Source: JBDLID01 sp039715055
Lineage (GTDB): Bacteria; Desulfobacterota; Desulfobulbia; Desulfobulbales; Desulfocapsaceae
DNA length: 9,937 nucleotides
Assembly (NCBI GenBank): GCA_039715055.1
Contig: JBDLID010000110.1
Coordinates: 1-9,937 of the forward strand
Direction: 5' to 3'
Shown: in pieces, positions 1 to 6,474 of the stretch
Position numbering within the stretch: the stretch's first letter is position 1
Layout of the letters: each line of letters starts with the position of its first letter
Notes under the pieces: model-generated
Seen by the model: only the letters and a program-made list of their open reading frames with translations
What the model was told of the DNA's origin: nothing
The model's database searches: none
Program-made: the position numbers and the translations under genes

Positions 1-317
1 CCCGGATAGGCCAGTTCCATGGCCTTACTGACCTCCGACTCCAGGGGAATTCCGCCGACGATATGGAGGGGCTCAGTCCGTCGCCGCTCATAGAGATGGA
101 GAAGCAGCTGAGGTAGCCCGAAGAAGTGGTCCCCATGCAGGTGGGATATCCACACCAGGTCAGGCTCGCTCGGCGGCCTCTCGAGCCTGAAGTAGTTGGC
201 GCAGGTAGTAAAACCGCAGTCGAGAAGCAGGGAGCTTGACCCGCTGCGGATGAGTACGGAGGTGTTGCAGCGTCTGGTGTCGCAGGCCTCACCTGTACCG
301 AGAAAGAGGACTTCCAC
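1..317 (-). CDS. Metallo-beta-lactamase-fold hydrolase (RNase Z-like), 3' end cut by window edge
   Basis: The first 105 codons are visible and the gene runs off the left edge. The N-terminus has the strand-then-glycine pattern MEVLFLGTGEA typical of RNase Z/ElaC-like and related metallo-beta-lactamase proteins. The metal-binding motif HLHGDH (residues 59-64) follows directly after an 'ISHLHGDHFFGLP' segment. Family knowledge: such proteins bind two metal ions and hydrolyse phosphodiester or other ester bonds; the substrate here cannot be assigned because the C-terminal metal ligands lie outside the window. The start is a GTG placed only three bases after the TAA of the upstream HD gene. No Shine-Dalgarno is evident and the frame is closed just upstream, so translation probably depends on coupling or reinitiation. 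It is the last visible gene of the leftward operon. The fold is near certain, the exact function is not. Confidence 0.85.
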   Translation of the reverse strand, partial: MEVLFLGTGEACDTRRCNTSVLIRSGSSSLLLDCGFTTCANYFRLERPPSEPDLVWISHLHGDHFFGLPQLLLHLYERRRTEPLHIVGGIPLESEVSKAMELAYP

Positions 318-320
318 GAC

Positions 321-926
321 TTAATCGGTGCTCATGTCGGTCTGCCCCGGTCCCTCTGTGACGAGATTGTTCACCCGGTCGGGCGTAAAGGGCAGGAAGG
401 TGAAAAGAATCTCCTCGAAGTCGAGGCAGTGGTTGAAGTTTGCCCGGATCAGCTCGTGGAGTACCGGGTCATTGTTGCCATAATGGGTGAGGATATAATC
501 GAGTCGGTCGTCCAGTGATACAATTTCGTCGTGGCGGACCCGTTTGTCGGCGTAGTAGACGATCTCCTTGGCAAGGATACAGCCGGTGCGCAGCCTGGTT
601 GTGGAGAAATCGCTGAGAATGACGTGCTCGGCGACGATTTCGGCAATTTCGGGATAGCCAAGTTCCCGACAGATTTCACTGCCGAGATGGGCGTGATCGC
701 AGCGGTTCTCAAGACACTGGGTCTTGGCGATGTCATGCAGCAGGGCACCGGAGCGGACCAATGTACGATCAGGAAGTGGACAGTCGTTGAGCTGATCACT
801 GTTTTCCAGTCCATTGACCAGAACATCGGCAACATCCGCCACCACCAGTGAATGGGCCCTGATGTTGTCGAGCATTGAGTGCTTATCCATCAGGGCCAGA
901 CACTGCTCAGGGGTGGGAATGATCAT
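321..926 (-). CDS. HD-domain phosphohydrolase (HDIG-type)
   Basis: This encodes a small soluble protein of about 201 residues with an HD domain. Metal ligands can be seen in order: H25, the His-Asp pair at 64-65 in 'ALLHDIAK', H80 and H101 ('AEHV'). Family knowledge: HD proteins are metal-dependent phosphohydrolases acting on nucleotides or other phosphoesters; the short single-domain HDIG type is widespread and mostly of unknown substrate. The start at 926 gives an N-terminus (MIIPTPEQCLALM) like that of relatives and lies 7 bases after the hemE stop. An in-frame ATG at 953 would overlap hemE by 20 bases and is the main alternative; neither has a clear Shine-Dalgarno. An even longer form to 1055 would reach deep into hemE and is unlikely. 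The gene sits between hemE and the MBL-fold gene and is probably cotranscribed with both. Confidence 0.85.
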   Translation of the reverse strand: MIIPTPEQCLALMDKHSMLDNIRAHSLVVADVADVLVNGLENSDQLNDCPLPDRTLVRSGALLHDIAKTQCLENRCDHAHLGSEICRELGYPEIAEIVAEHVILSDFSTTRLRTGCILAKEIVYYADKRVRHDEIVSLDDRLDYILTHYGNNDPVLHELIRANFNHCLDFEEILFTFLPFTPDRVNNLVTEGPGQTDMSTD

Positions 927-933
927 CTGGGTT

Positions 934-1953
934 TCAGCGACGGGAATACTCATGGACCGCATCGACCAGGATCCTTGCCTGTTCCGGCGGGGTGAACTGA
1001 TGAATGCCGTGGCCAAGGTTAAAGATGTGGCCTTTGGCATCTTTTGCATCGTCAAGAAGTCGTTTAACCCGGGCCTTCAGTTTCTCTTCCGGCAGAAGCA
1101 GGGAAAAAGGATCGATATTGCCCTGCACCGCCTTGTTGCCCACACGTTTGATGGCGTCACCGATGTTGATCCGCCAATCGAGTCCGATGACATCTGCTCC
1201 GGAACTCACTGAGTCTTCAAGCAGGGTGGCACCGTTATTGGCAAAGTAGATGATCGGCAGACCGGTGTCCGCAAGATCTGCGATGATCTGCTTGACATAG
1301 GGCAGGGCGTATTCCCTGAAGTCACAGGGGGCAAGTACACCTGCCCAGGAGTCAAAGATCTGCAGGGCCTGCGCCCCGGCACGAGCCTGGGCCTTGAGGT
1401 AGAGGCTGGTGGTTTTGGTGATCTTATCCATCATGTTATGGAACAGGGTGGGATCGGAGAACATCATCTTTTTTGTTTCCCAGAAGACCTTTGAGGAGCC
1501 GCCCTCGATGAGGTAGGTAGCGCAGGTAAACGGAGCTCCTGCAAAACCGATCAGCGGTACCTTCAGTTCCTGGCGCAGCAGTTTGATGGTCTCCATGACA
1601 AAGCCGGTCTTTTCTTCCGGGTCAGGAATGGTCAACTGGTCAAGGTCTGCCTGACTTCTGATCGGCTCCGGAAAGACCGGACCTCTGCCCTCATGGAATT
1701 CAAGCGGTGTGCCCATGGCTTCAAGGGGGATGAGGATGTCAGAGAATAAAATGGCGGCATCCATGCCGTAGCGGTCGATGGGCTGCAGGGTGACTTCCAC
1801 GCACAGCTCAGGGGTCTTGCATAGTTCGAGAAAGGTGACGTTGCCTCTTACCGCCTGGTATTCCGGAAGGTAGCGTCCGGCCTGACGCATCATCCAGATG
1901 GGGGTGTAATCGGTTTTTTCACCACGGCATGCCTTAAGAAATGTGTCGTTCAT
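934..1953 (-). CDS. hemE: Uroporphyrinogen decarboxylase HemE
   Basis: HemE removes four acetate carboxyls from uroporphyrinogen III to give coproporphyrinogen III, a cytosolic, cofactor-free step of tetrapyrrole synthesis. The 339-residue length is normal for the family. The N-terminal signature MRQAGRYLPEY (22-32) carries the substrate-binding arginines R23 and R27. The catalytic aspartate is D72 in 'LFSDIL', 'GFAGAPFTCATYLIEGG' is the central family motif, and H315 near the C-terminus lies in 'LGHGIHQFTPPE'. The ATG is preceded by GGAG four bases upstream, so the start is secure. It lies 138 bases downstream of the radical SAM gene and its stop nearly touches the HD gene, indicating one leftward transcript. 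Its presence beside an AhbD-like gene is notable because the siroheme route to heme does not need HemE. Confidence 0.97.
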   Translation of the reverse strand: MNDTFLKACRGEKTDYTPIWMMRQAGRYLPEYQAVRGNVTFLELCKTPELCVEVTLQPIDRYGMDAAILFSDILIPLEAMGTPLEFHEGRGPVFPEPIRSQADLDQLTIPDPEEKTGFVMETIKLLRQELKVPLIGFAGAPFTCATYLIEGGSSKVFWETKKMMFSDPTLFHNMMDKITKTTSLYLKAQARAGAQALQIFDSWAGVLAPCDFREYALPYVKQIIADLADTGLPIIYFANNGATLLEDSVSSGADVIGLDWRINIGDAIKRVGNKAVQGNIDPFSLLLPEEKLKARVKRLLDDAKDAKGHIFNLGHGIHQFTPPEQARILVDAVHEYSRR

Positions 1954-2027
1954 CGTTCTCCAATCGTAGGTTAAAGGTTGAAAAAGTTTGAGTGATTCTC
2001 TAAGAGATCAAGCTGCAGAATGGAAAT

Positions 2028-2071
2028 AGACTGTCGAGCTTCAGGGTACTCTTTGTTTGAAGATACAGTCT
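2028..2071 (-). repeat. Nested inverted repeat in the ahbD-like/hemE gap
   Basis: AGACTGT (2028-2034) pairs perfectly with ACAGTCT (2065-2071). Inside it CTTCA (2039-2043) pairs with TGAAG (2058-2062). A two-part stem-loop could form in the leftward mRNA between the radical SAM stop codon and hemE. No T-run follows, so it is not a standard intrinsic terminator; a role in RNA processing or stability is only a guess. Confidence 0.4.
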
Positions 2072-2091
2072 GTCAGCAACTAAACAACTAG

Positions 2092-3156
2092 CTATTTATT
2101 GGAAATTTGTCGGGGAATATAGCCGCAGAACGGTTCCTGGGCCAGGTAATCACCGGTCATGGCATAGGCCCGCGCCCGGCAGCCACCGCAGACATTGACA
2201 TACTCACAGCGGCCGCAGTTGTCCTTGTAGCCCTTGAAATCCCGCATTTCATGAAACAGCGATGAGTTTTCCCAGACGTCTTTAAACGTCTTTTCCTTCA
2301 GGTTGCCGGCGGATTTTGGGAAGTAGGAGCAGGGCAGGACATTTTCATCCACATCGATCAGGCAGATGAGCTGGCCGGCAAGACAGCCCTTTGAACCGCC
2401 CGTGGAAAACTTGAGATTACGCCGCTTAAAGGAGCTGTTTTCCTCCTTGGCTTTTTGTCTGACAATCCGGTAGTAATGGGGGGCGCAGGTGGGCCGCATG
2501 AGAAGGTCGTCCTCTTTCTTTTCCACCTCGTAGTGCCACTCAAGGATCTCGTCGTAGATTTTTTCCGGGATCAGTTCTTCCATGATATCTTCACCGCGGC
2601 CGGTGGGAACGATCATAAACATATACCAGGCTGTTGCGCCAAGAGATTTCACCAGTTTATAAATCTCAGGGATCTCTTTGCGGTTTCTTACTGTAAAGGA
2701 AGAGTTGATGAGAAAGGGGATGCCATGTTCATTGAAGAGCTTAATGGCATTCATGGTGCCGTCAAAGGCGCCGGGTTGACTGCGAAAATCATCGTGGGTT
2801 TCGGCAACAGCCCCGTCAAGACTGAGCGACACCATCCTGATGTCGGATTCTTTAATCTTCTGGCAGATTGTTTCCGTTACAAGCGTTCCGTTGGTGGCCA
2901 GACACATGCGCAATCCTTTGTCACTACCGTAACGGGCAATATCAAAGACATCTTCCCTCAGCAACGGCTCACCTCCGGAAAGAACCATCACCGGGTTTGC
3001 GTATTCGGCAATTTCATCGAGTATTCTGGTGGCTTCTGCAAAGCTGAAGTCGGGGTGTTCGTCTACTGCAAGTTCCGATGAGGAGCGACAGTGGACACAC
3101 TTGAGGTTACATCGTCTGGTGATCTCCCACGCTATCCATTTCGGCTCAAAATCCAT
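2092..3156 (-). CDS. ahbD: Radical SAM/SPASM protein, probably AhbD heme b synthase
   Basis: This is a 354-residue radical SAM enzyme. The SAM-cluster motif CxxxCxxC is at C16, C20 and C23 (TRRCNLKCVHC), and GGEP at 61-64 contacts the methionine amino group. A 'RPTCAPHYYR' segment, a 'GCLAG' cysteine and a cysteine-rich C-terminus (NCGRC, NVCGGCRARAY, PFCGY) indicate SPASM-type auxiliary clusters. This layout and the short N-terminus starting at 'PKWIAWEITRRCN' fit AhbD, which oxidatively decarboxylates the propionates of Fe-coproporphyrin III to heme. AhbC and NirJ relatives are the alternatives; AhbC normally has a longer distinctive N-terminus. The ATG at 3156 has AGGA about eight bases upstream. 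A longer form from a TTG at 3231 would translate through a leader hairpin and is unlikely. Position upstream of hemE supports a tetrapyrrole role. The radical SAM class is certain, the AhbD name is probable. Confidence 0.78.
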   Translation of the reverse strand: MDFEPKWIAWEITRRCNLKCVHCRSSSELAVDEHPDFSFAEATRILDEIAEYANPVMVLSGGEPLLREDVFDIARYGSDKGLRMCLATNGTLVTETICQKIKESDIRMVSLSLDGAVAETHDDFRSQPGAFDGTMNAIKLFNEHGIPFLINSSFTVRNRKEIPEIYKLVKSLGATAWYMFMIVPTGRGEDIMEELIPEKIYDEILEWHYEVEKKEDDLLMRPTCAPHYYRIVRQKAKEENSSFKRRNLKFSTGGSKGCLAGQLICLIDVDENVLPCSYFPKSAGNLKEKTFKDVWENSSLFHEMRDFKGYKDNCGRCEYVNVCGGCRARAYAMTGDYLAQEPFCGYIPRQISNK

Positions 3157-3191
3157 TAAATCTGTTTCCTGCTCATAATGTGAAAAGATAA

Positions 3192-3218
3192 TGCCCGACA
3201 CAAAACCCTGTCCGGGCA
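3192..3218 (-). repeat. Leader hairpin upstream of the ahbD-like gene
   Basis: TGCCCGACA (3192-3200) and TGTCCGGGCA (3209-3218) form a GC-rich stem of 9-10 pairs with one bulged base and an 8-base loop. It lies 36 bases before the chosen ATG on the leftward transcript. No T-run follows it in that direction, so it is a leader structure or operator rather than an obvious terminator. Confidence 0.55.
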
Positions 3219-3232
3219 ATCCTGATGTCAAT

Positions 3233-3277
3233 CTTCCCTGTCATCAAGGCCGATAACTCCTGTCACTTAAAGGGAAG
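3233..3277 (-). repeat. Second inverted repeat in the ahbD-like leader
   Basis: CTTCCCT (3233-3239) and AGGGAAG (3271-3277) form a perfect 7-bp inverted repeat around 31 bases. The enclosed sequence also has the direct repeat CCTGTCA (3237-3243 and 3259-3265). It could close a long-loop stem upstream of the 3192-3218 hairpin. The match is short and may be chance. Confidence 0.3.
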
Positions 3278-3289
3278 AAACGCTTATCT

Positions 3290-3318
3290 ACTATAGGTCC
3301 TTTTAGTTGATCTTGAAA
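3290..3318 (-). promoter_or_regulatory. Possible leftward promoter for the heme-type operon
   Basis: On the minus strand TATAGT (3290-3295) matches the -10 consensus at five of six positions. A weak TTTCAA lies 17 bases upstream (3313-3318). It would give a leader of about 125 bases containing both inverted repeats. The -35 is poor, so this is tentative. Confidence 0.25.
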
Positions 3319-3388
3319 GTCAAAAGAGAAAGAAATCCAAAAACAAAGTTAGCTGTTGGTTTTACCTCAAAAAGGGGAACATACTGTC

Positions 3389-3416
3389 TTGACAATGGGG
3401 TAACTCTACTTATTGT
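3389..3416 (+). promoter_or_regulatory. Candidate sigma-70-type promoter for grpE-dnaK
   Basis: A perfect TTGACA (3389-3394) is followed after 16 bases by TATTGT (3411-3416), four of six matches to the -10 consensus. It lies about 120 bases upstream of the grpE start. No better pair was seen closer to the gene, although TATACT (3468-3473) is a good -10 without a -35. Confidence 0.4.
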
Positions 3417-3539
3417 TGCGGTGGGTTAAACAAAACAACCAGAGCATGTGTCTGCTTTACGGGTTTTTATACTGCAGTGAATCATTTTATGCAGCCGTTT
3501 TACAGGTGTAAAGTCAGCTGAACCAATGTGGAGGAACAG

Positions 3540-4124
3540 GTGAGTACGGAAGAAAAAAAAGACGAGATTCTCGAGGACATTGAAGACCTCGAAGATGTTG
3601 ATTCACCATCTGATCAGGTGGAAGAAGAATCAGAAGAACTGGTGGATATTGATAAGGAACTTGAGGCTGCACGAGGTGAAGTCGCAGAAACTAAGGACAA
3701 GATGATGCGACTGGCCGCTGAATTTGAAAACTATAAAAAGCGCATGGAGCGAGAACGTGCCAATGCCATCAAGTACGCCGGGGAGCCGATCCTCAGGGAG
3801 TTTCTTCCCGTGATCGACAATCTCGAGCGTGCCATTGATCACATCGAAGGTGCGGATCCGCAGCAGAGCCTGGACTCCCTGGTTGAAGGGGTGGAGCTGA
3901 CCCTCAAGGGGCTTCTCACCTCTTTGGAAAAACTGGAGGTGGCTCCCATCGATTCCATTGGCAAGCCTTTTGACCCGACTCTGCACGATGCCCTGACCAT
4001 GGAGGCCAGTGATGAAATCGAGAACAACCACGTGGTCAGTGAATTTGAAAAGGGCTACCACTATAAAGACAGGCTGCTGCGCGTGGCCAAAGTGATTGTC
4101 TCATCCGGTAAGAGTAACGGATGA
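3540..4124 (+). CDS. grpE: GrpE nucleotide exchange factor
   Basis: GrpE releases ADP from DnaK and so resets the chaperone cycle; it acts as a cytosolic dimer. The product is 194 residues, usual for the family. A very acidic N-terminus (residues 1-50) leads into the long dimerisation helix, with the signature 'EFENYKKRMERE' (61-72) and 'LPVIDNLERAI' (89-99). The C-terminal beta domain ends with the typical 'FEKGYHYKDRLLRVAKVIVS'. I chose GTG at 3540 because GGAGG (3530-3534) stands five bases before it. The frame also offers GTG at 3528, but that codon would precede the ribosome binding site and place it inside the gene. dnaK follows 159 bases later on the same strand. No hrcA gene precedes it, unlike many heat-shock operons. 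Confidence 0.96.
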   Translation: MSTEEKKDEILEDIEDLEDVDSPSDQVEEESEELVDIDKELEAARGEVAETKDKMMRLAAEFENYKKRMERERANAIKYAGEPILREFLPVIDNLERAIDHIEGADPQQSLDSLVEGVELTLKGLLTSLEKLEVAPIDSIGKPFDPTLHDALTMEASDEIENNHVVSEFEKGYHYKDRLLRVAKVIVSSGKSNG

Positions 4125-4158
4125 CCTTGACAAAAATGTGATCATGCGCACAGTAAAT

Positions 4159-4187
4159 GATGTTCAGCCGCTGATGTACTGAACATC
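4159..4187 (+). repeat. Perfect 9-bp hairpin in the grpE-dnaK gap
   Basis: GATGTTCAG (4159-4167) and CTGAACATC (4179-4187) pair perfectly around an 11-base loop. No T-run follows, so it should not terminate transcription by itself. It may affect mRNA processing or relative levels of grpE and dnaK; that is inference. Confidence 0.5.
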
Positions 4188-4233
4188 TGACGGAAGAGCA
4201 GCTGTACCATTTCAAACAAGTAAACGAAGATAA

Positions 4234-4254
4234 CGGCCTGGAGATAAAAGGCCG
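4234..4254 (+). repeat. Second hairpin in the dnaK leader
   Basis: CGGCCT (4234-4239) pairs with AGGCCG (4249-4254) around a 9-base A-rich loop. It ends 18 bases before the dnaK Shine-Dalgarno AGGAG (4273-4277) and leaves that site free. Confidence 0.4.
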
Positions 4255-4283
4255 ACCAGATACCACGATATAAGGAGAAGAAC

Positions 4284-6212
4284 ATGGGAAAGACAATCGG
4301 AATAGATCTTGGAACGACGAATTCTTGTGTGGCTGTAATGGAAGGTGGAGACCCCACAGTTATAGCCAATGCCGAAGGAAACCGGACAACCCCTTCCGTT
4401 GTTGCCTTCACCGATAATGAGGAACGACTGGTCGGCCAGGTTGCCAAGCGGCAAGCGGTCACCAATCCAGAGCGGACGCTTTATGCCATCAAGCGTCTCA
4501 TCGGCCGTAAGTTTACTGATGCCGAAGTAACAAAATCTCATGAGATCAGCCCCTATAAGATCGTCGAGGGCAAGGGCGGCGCTGCTGCTGTTGAGGTGGA
4601 GGGAAAAGCCTACACCCCGGCAGAGATTTCAGCCATGGTGCTTGCCAAAATGAAAAAGACCGCCGAGGAGTACCTGGGTGAAGAGGTAACTGATGCCGTA
4701 GTGACAGTGCCCGCCTATTTCAACGACGCGCAGCGTCAGGCCACCAAGGATGCCGGAAAAGTCGCCGGTCTTAATGTTCAGCGGATCATCAACGAGCCCA
4801 CCGCTGCTTCTCTTGCCTATGGTCTTGACAAGAAGGGTGAGGAAAAGATTGCTGTTTTTGATCTCGGCGGTGGAACATTTGATGTCTCCATCCTGGAGAT
4901 CGGTGACGGTGTGTTTGAAGTTAAGTCCACCAACGGCGATACCTTCCTCGGTGGTGAGGATTTCGACATGCGGATCGTTAACTGGCTTGCCGATGAGTTT
5001 AAGCGTGAGCAGGGTATTGATCTGAGAAGTGATAAGATGGCGCTCCAGCGCCTCAAGGAAGAAGGTGAAAAGGCCAAGATGGAACTCTCCACCACCATGG
5101 AGACAGAAATCAACCTGCCCTTCATCACTGCTGATGCTTCCGGGCCCAAGCACCTTAACATCAAGATGAGCCGTGCAAAACTGGAAAGCCTTGTTGACGA
5201 CCTCATCGAGCGGACCGTCGGTCCCTGTAAGACTGCCATTTCAGATGCCGGACTTAATCCGGCTGATATTGACGAGGTGATCCTGGTCGGTGGTATGACC
5301 CGGATGCCCAAGGTACAGGAAAAAGTCAAAGAGATTTTTGGTAAAGAGGCCCACAAAGGAGTTAATCCTGATGAGGTCGTTGCCATCGGTGCAGCCATCC
5401 AGGGTGGTGTCCTCCAGGGCGATGTCAAGGATGTCCTGCTGCTCGATGTTACTCCCCTCTCCCTGGGTATTGAGACCCTGGGCGGCGTGACCACCAAACT
5501 GATCGAGAAAAATACCACGGTGCCGACCAAGAAGAGCCAGGTTTTTTCAACGGCAGCCGATAATCAGCCTGCGGTATCCATCCACGTGCTCCAGGGTGAG
5601 CGGGAGATGGCCCAGGACAATAAGACCATCGGTCGTTTCGAGCTCTCTGACATTCCACCGGCTCCCCGTGGCATTCCCCAGATTGAGGTTTCCTTTGATC
5701 TGGATGCCAACGGTATTCTCCATGTTTCTGCCAAGGATATGGGGACCAACAAGGAGCAGTCCATTCGCATCACCGCCTCTTCCGGATTGTCCGAGGACGA
5801 GATTGAGTCCATGAAGCGTGATGCCGAAGCCCATGCCGATGAGGATAAGAAGCGCAAGGAACTTGTTGAGGCGAGAAACAACGCGGATGGCCTGGTTCAC
5901 GCCACAGAAAAAAGTCTAAAGGATCTTGGCGACAAGGTTGATGACGAGACCAAGGCCAATGTGGAAAAAGAGGTGGCCAACGTCAAGTCAGTGCTCGATA
6001 GCGAAGACAAGGCTGCGATAGACAGTGCTGTTGAGGCACTCACCGCTGCCTCCCATAAGTTGGCCGAGATCATGTACTCCCAGGCTTCCGAGCAGGGAGC
6101 ACCTGGTGCTGATGCTGGAGACGCTGGTACTGCTGGTGCTGAGTCAGCTGCCAAGGATGATGAGGATGTTGTCGACGCCGACTTTGAAGAGGTCAAGGAC
6201 GACAAGAAATAA
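4284..6212 (+). CDS. dnaK: Molecular chaperone DnaK (Hsp70)
   Basis: DnaK binds exposed hydrophobic peptides in an ATP-controlled cycle driven by DnaJ and GrpE. The 642-residue product is full length. The ATPase domain opens with 'IGIDLGTTNSCVAV' (about 5-18), has the second phosphate loop 'VFDLGGGTFDVS' near 190-202 and 'VILVGGMTRMPKVQ' in the region around 330-345. The interdomain linker 'VLLLDVTPLSLG' lies near 383. The substrate domain and helical lid follow, then a Gly/Ala-rich tail ending in the canonical 'EEVKDDKK', a DnaJ-interaction tail. AGGAG at 4273-4277 sets the start. It is downstream of grpE and closed by a strong terminator, so grpE-dnaK is a complete transcription unit here; dnaJ is not adjacent. 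No missing motifs were seen. Confidence 0.99.
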   Translation: MGKTIGIDLGTTNSCVAVMEGGDPTVIANAEGNRTTPSVVAFTDNEERLVGQVAKRQAVTNPERTLYAIKRLIGRKFTDAEVTKSHEISPYKIVEGKGGAAAVEVEGKAYTPAEISAMVLAKMKKTAEEYLGEEVTDAVVTVPAYFNDAQRQATKDAGKVAGLNVQRIINEPTAASLAYGLDKKGEEKIAVFDLGGGTFDVSILEIGDGVFEVKSTNGDTFLGGEDFDMRIVNWLADEFKREQGIDLRSDKMALQRLKEEGEKAKMELSTTMETEINLPFITADASGPKHLNIKMSRAKLESLVDDLIERTVGPCKTAISDAGLNPADIDEVILVGGMTRMPKVQEKVKEIFGKEAHKGVNPDEVVAIGAAIQGGVLQGDVKDVLLLDVTPLSLGIETLGGVTTKLIEKNTTVPTKKSQVFSTAADNQPAVSIHVLQGEREMAQDNKTIGRFELSDIPPAPRGIPQIEVSFDLDANGILHVSAKDMGTNKEQSIRITASSGLSEDEIESMKRDAEAHADEDKKRKELVEARNNADGLVHATEKSLKDLGDKVDDETKANVEKEVANVKSVLDSEDKAAIDSAVEALTAASHKLAEIMYSQASEQGAPGADAGDAGTAGAESAAKDDEDVVDADFEEVKDDKK

Positions 6213-6250
6213 ATGATTTAAAGTTACCACGGTCAACTGACCAATACCGG

Positions 6251-6300
6251 AAAAAGGGAGGGTGGAATTCATTTCCACCCTCCCTTTTTTTTTCTTTTTC
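6251..6300 (+). terminator. Strong intrinsic terminator after dnaK
   Basis: GGGAGGGTGGAA (6256-6267) pairs perfectly with TTCCACCCTCCC (6273-6284) around a 5-base loop, followed by nine Ts (6285-6293) and a further T-rich tract. The A-run before the stem (6251-6255) also pairs with the T-run. It ends the grpE-dnaK transcript and separates trpS. Confidence 0.95.
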
Positions 6301-6394
6301 GGCTAAGGTGTGTGCGCTGTTGGCAGGTGATGGGGCAGGGGCCGGCTGATATTTATTGCGAGGCTGTTTTGCAGTGATGATTGCTTCAGCAGGA

Positions 6395-6454
6395 TATGAT
6401 CGCCAGGCGAATTGAGGTACCCTTGAAACCGTCAATAAATCAGTAATTTATAAC
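6395..6454 (+). promoter_or_regulatory. Probable trpS promoter region, exact site unclear
   Basis: trpS needs its own promoter because of the preceding terminator. Candidate elements are TATGAT (6395-6400), a good -10 without a clear -35, and TTGAAA (6423-6428) followed by the AT-rich TTTATAAC (6447-6454), with 18 bases from TTGAAA to TTTATA (6447-6452). No trp operator, T-box or leader peptide rich in Trp codons was recognised. Confidence 0.25.
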
Positions 6455-6474
6455 CATAAAGATTAAACCAGACC

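Larger units (their letters stand above)
3157..3539. promoter_or_regulatory. Divergent control region between the ahbD-like gene and grpE
   Basis: This 383-base stretch holds no convincing gene. It contains the leader of the leftward heme-type operon and the upstream region of grpE. Visible elements are two inverted repeats on the leftward leader (3192-3218; 3233-3277), a possible leftward -10 at 3290-3295, a TTGACA-type rightward promoter at 3389-3416, and a CTTGAAA (3312-3318) that resembles the -35 of heat-shock sigma promoters but lacks a matching CCCCAT -10. No CIRCE palindrome was found. Confidence 0.6.

Noticed and set aside
321..1055. Long form of the HD protein starting at 1055
   Set aside because: It would overlap hemE by about 120 bases and add an N-terminus unlike an HD protein; starts at 926 or 953 are far more plausible.
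2455..3081. 208-codon rightward open frame opposite the radical SAM gene
   Set aside because: The radical SAM motifs prove the leftward frame; the rightward translation has no recognisable domain.
3312..3318. CTTGAAA as a heat-shock sigma -35 for grpE
   Set aside because: No CCCCAT-like -10 at the required spacing was found.
4629..5530. Long leftward open frames opposite dnaK (174 and 237 codons)
   Set aside because: They are antisense shadows of a highly conserved gene, with low-complexity Ser/Arg/Pro-rich or unfamiliar translations and no ribosome site.
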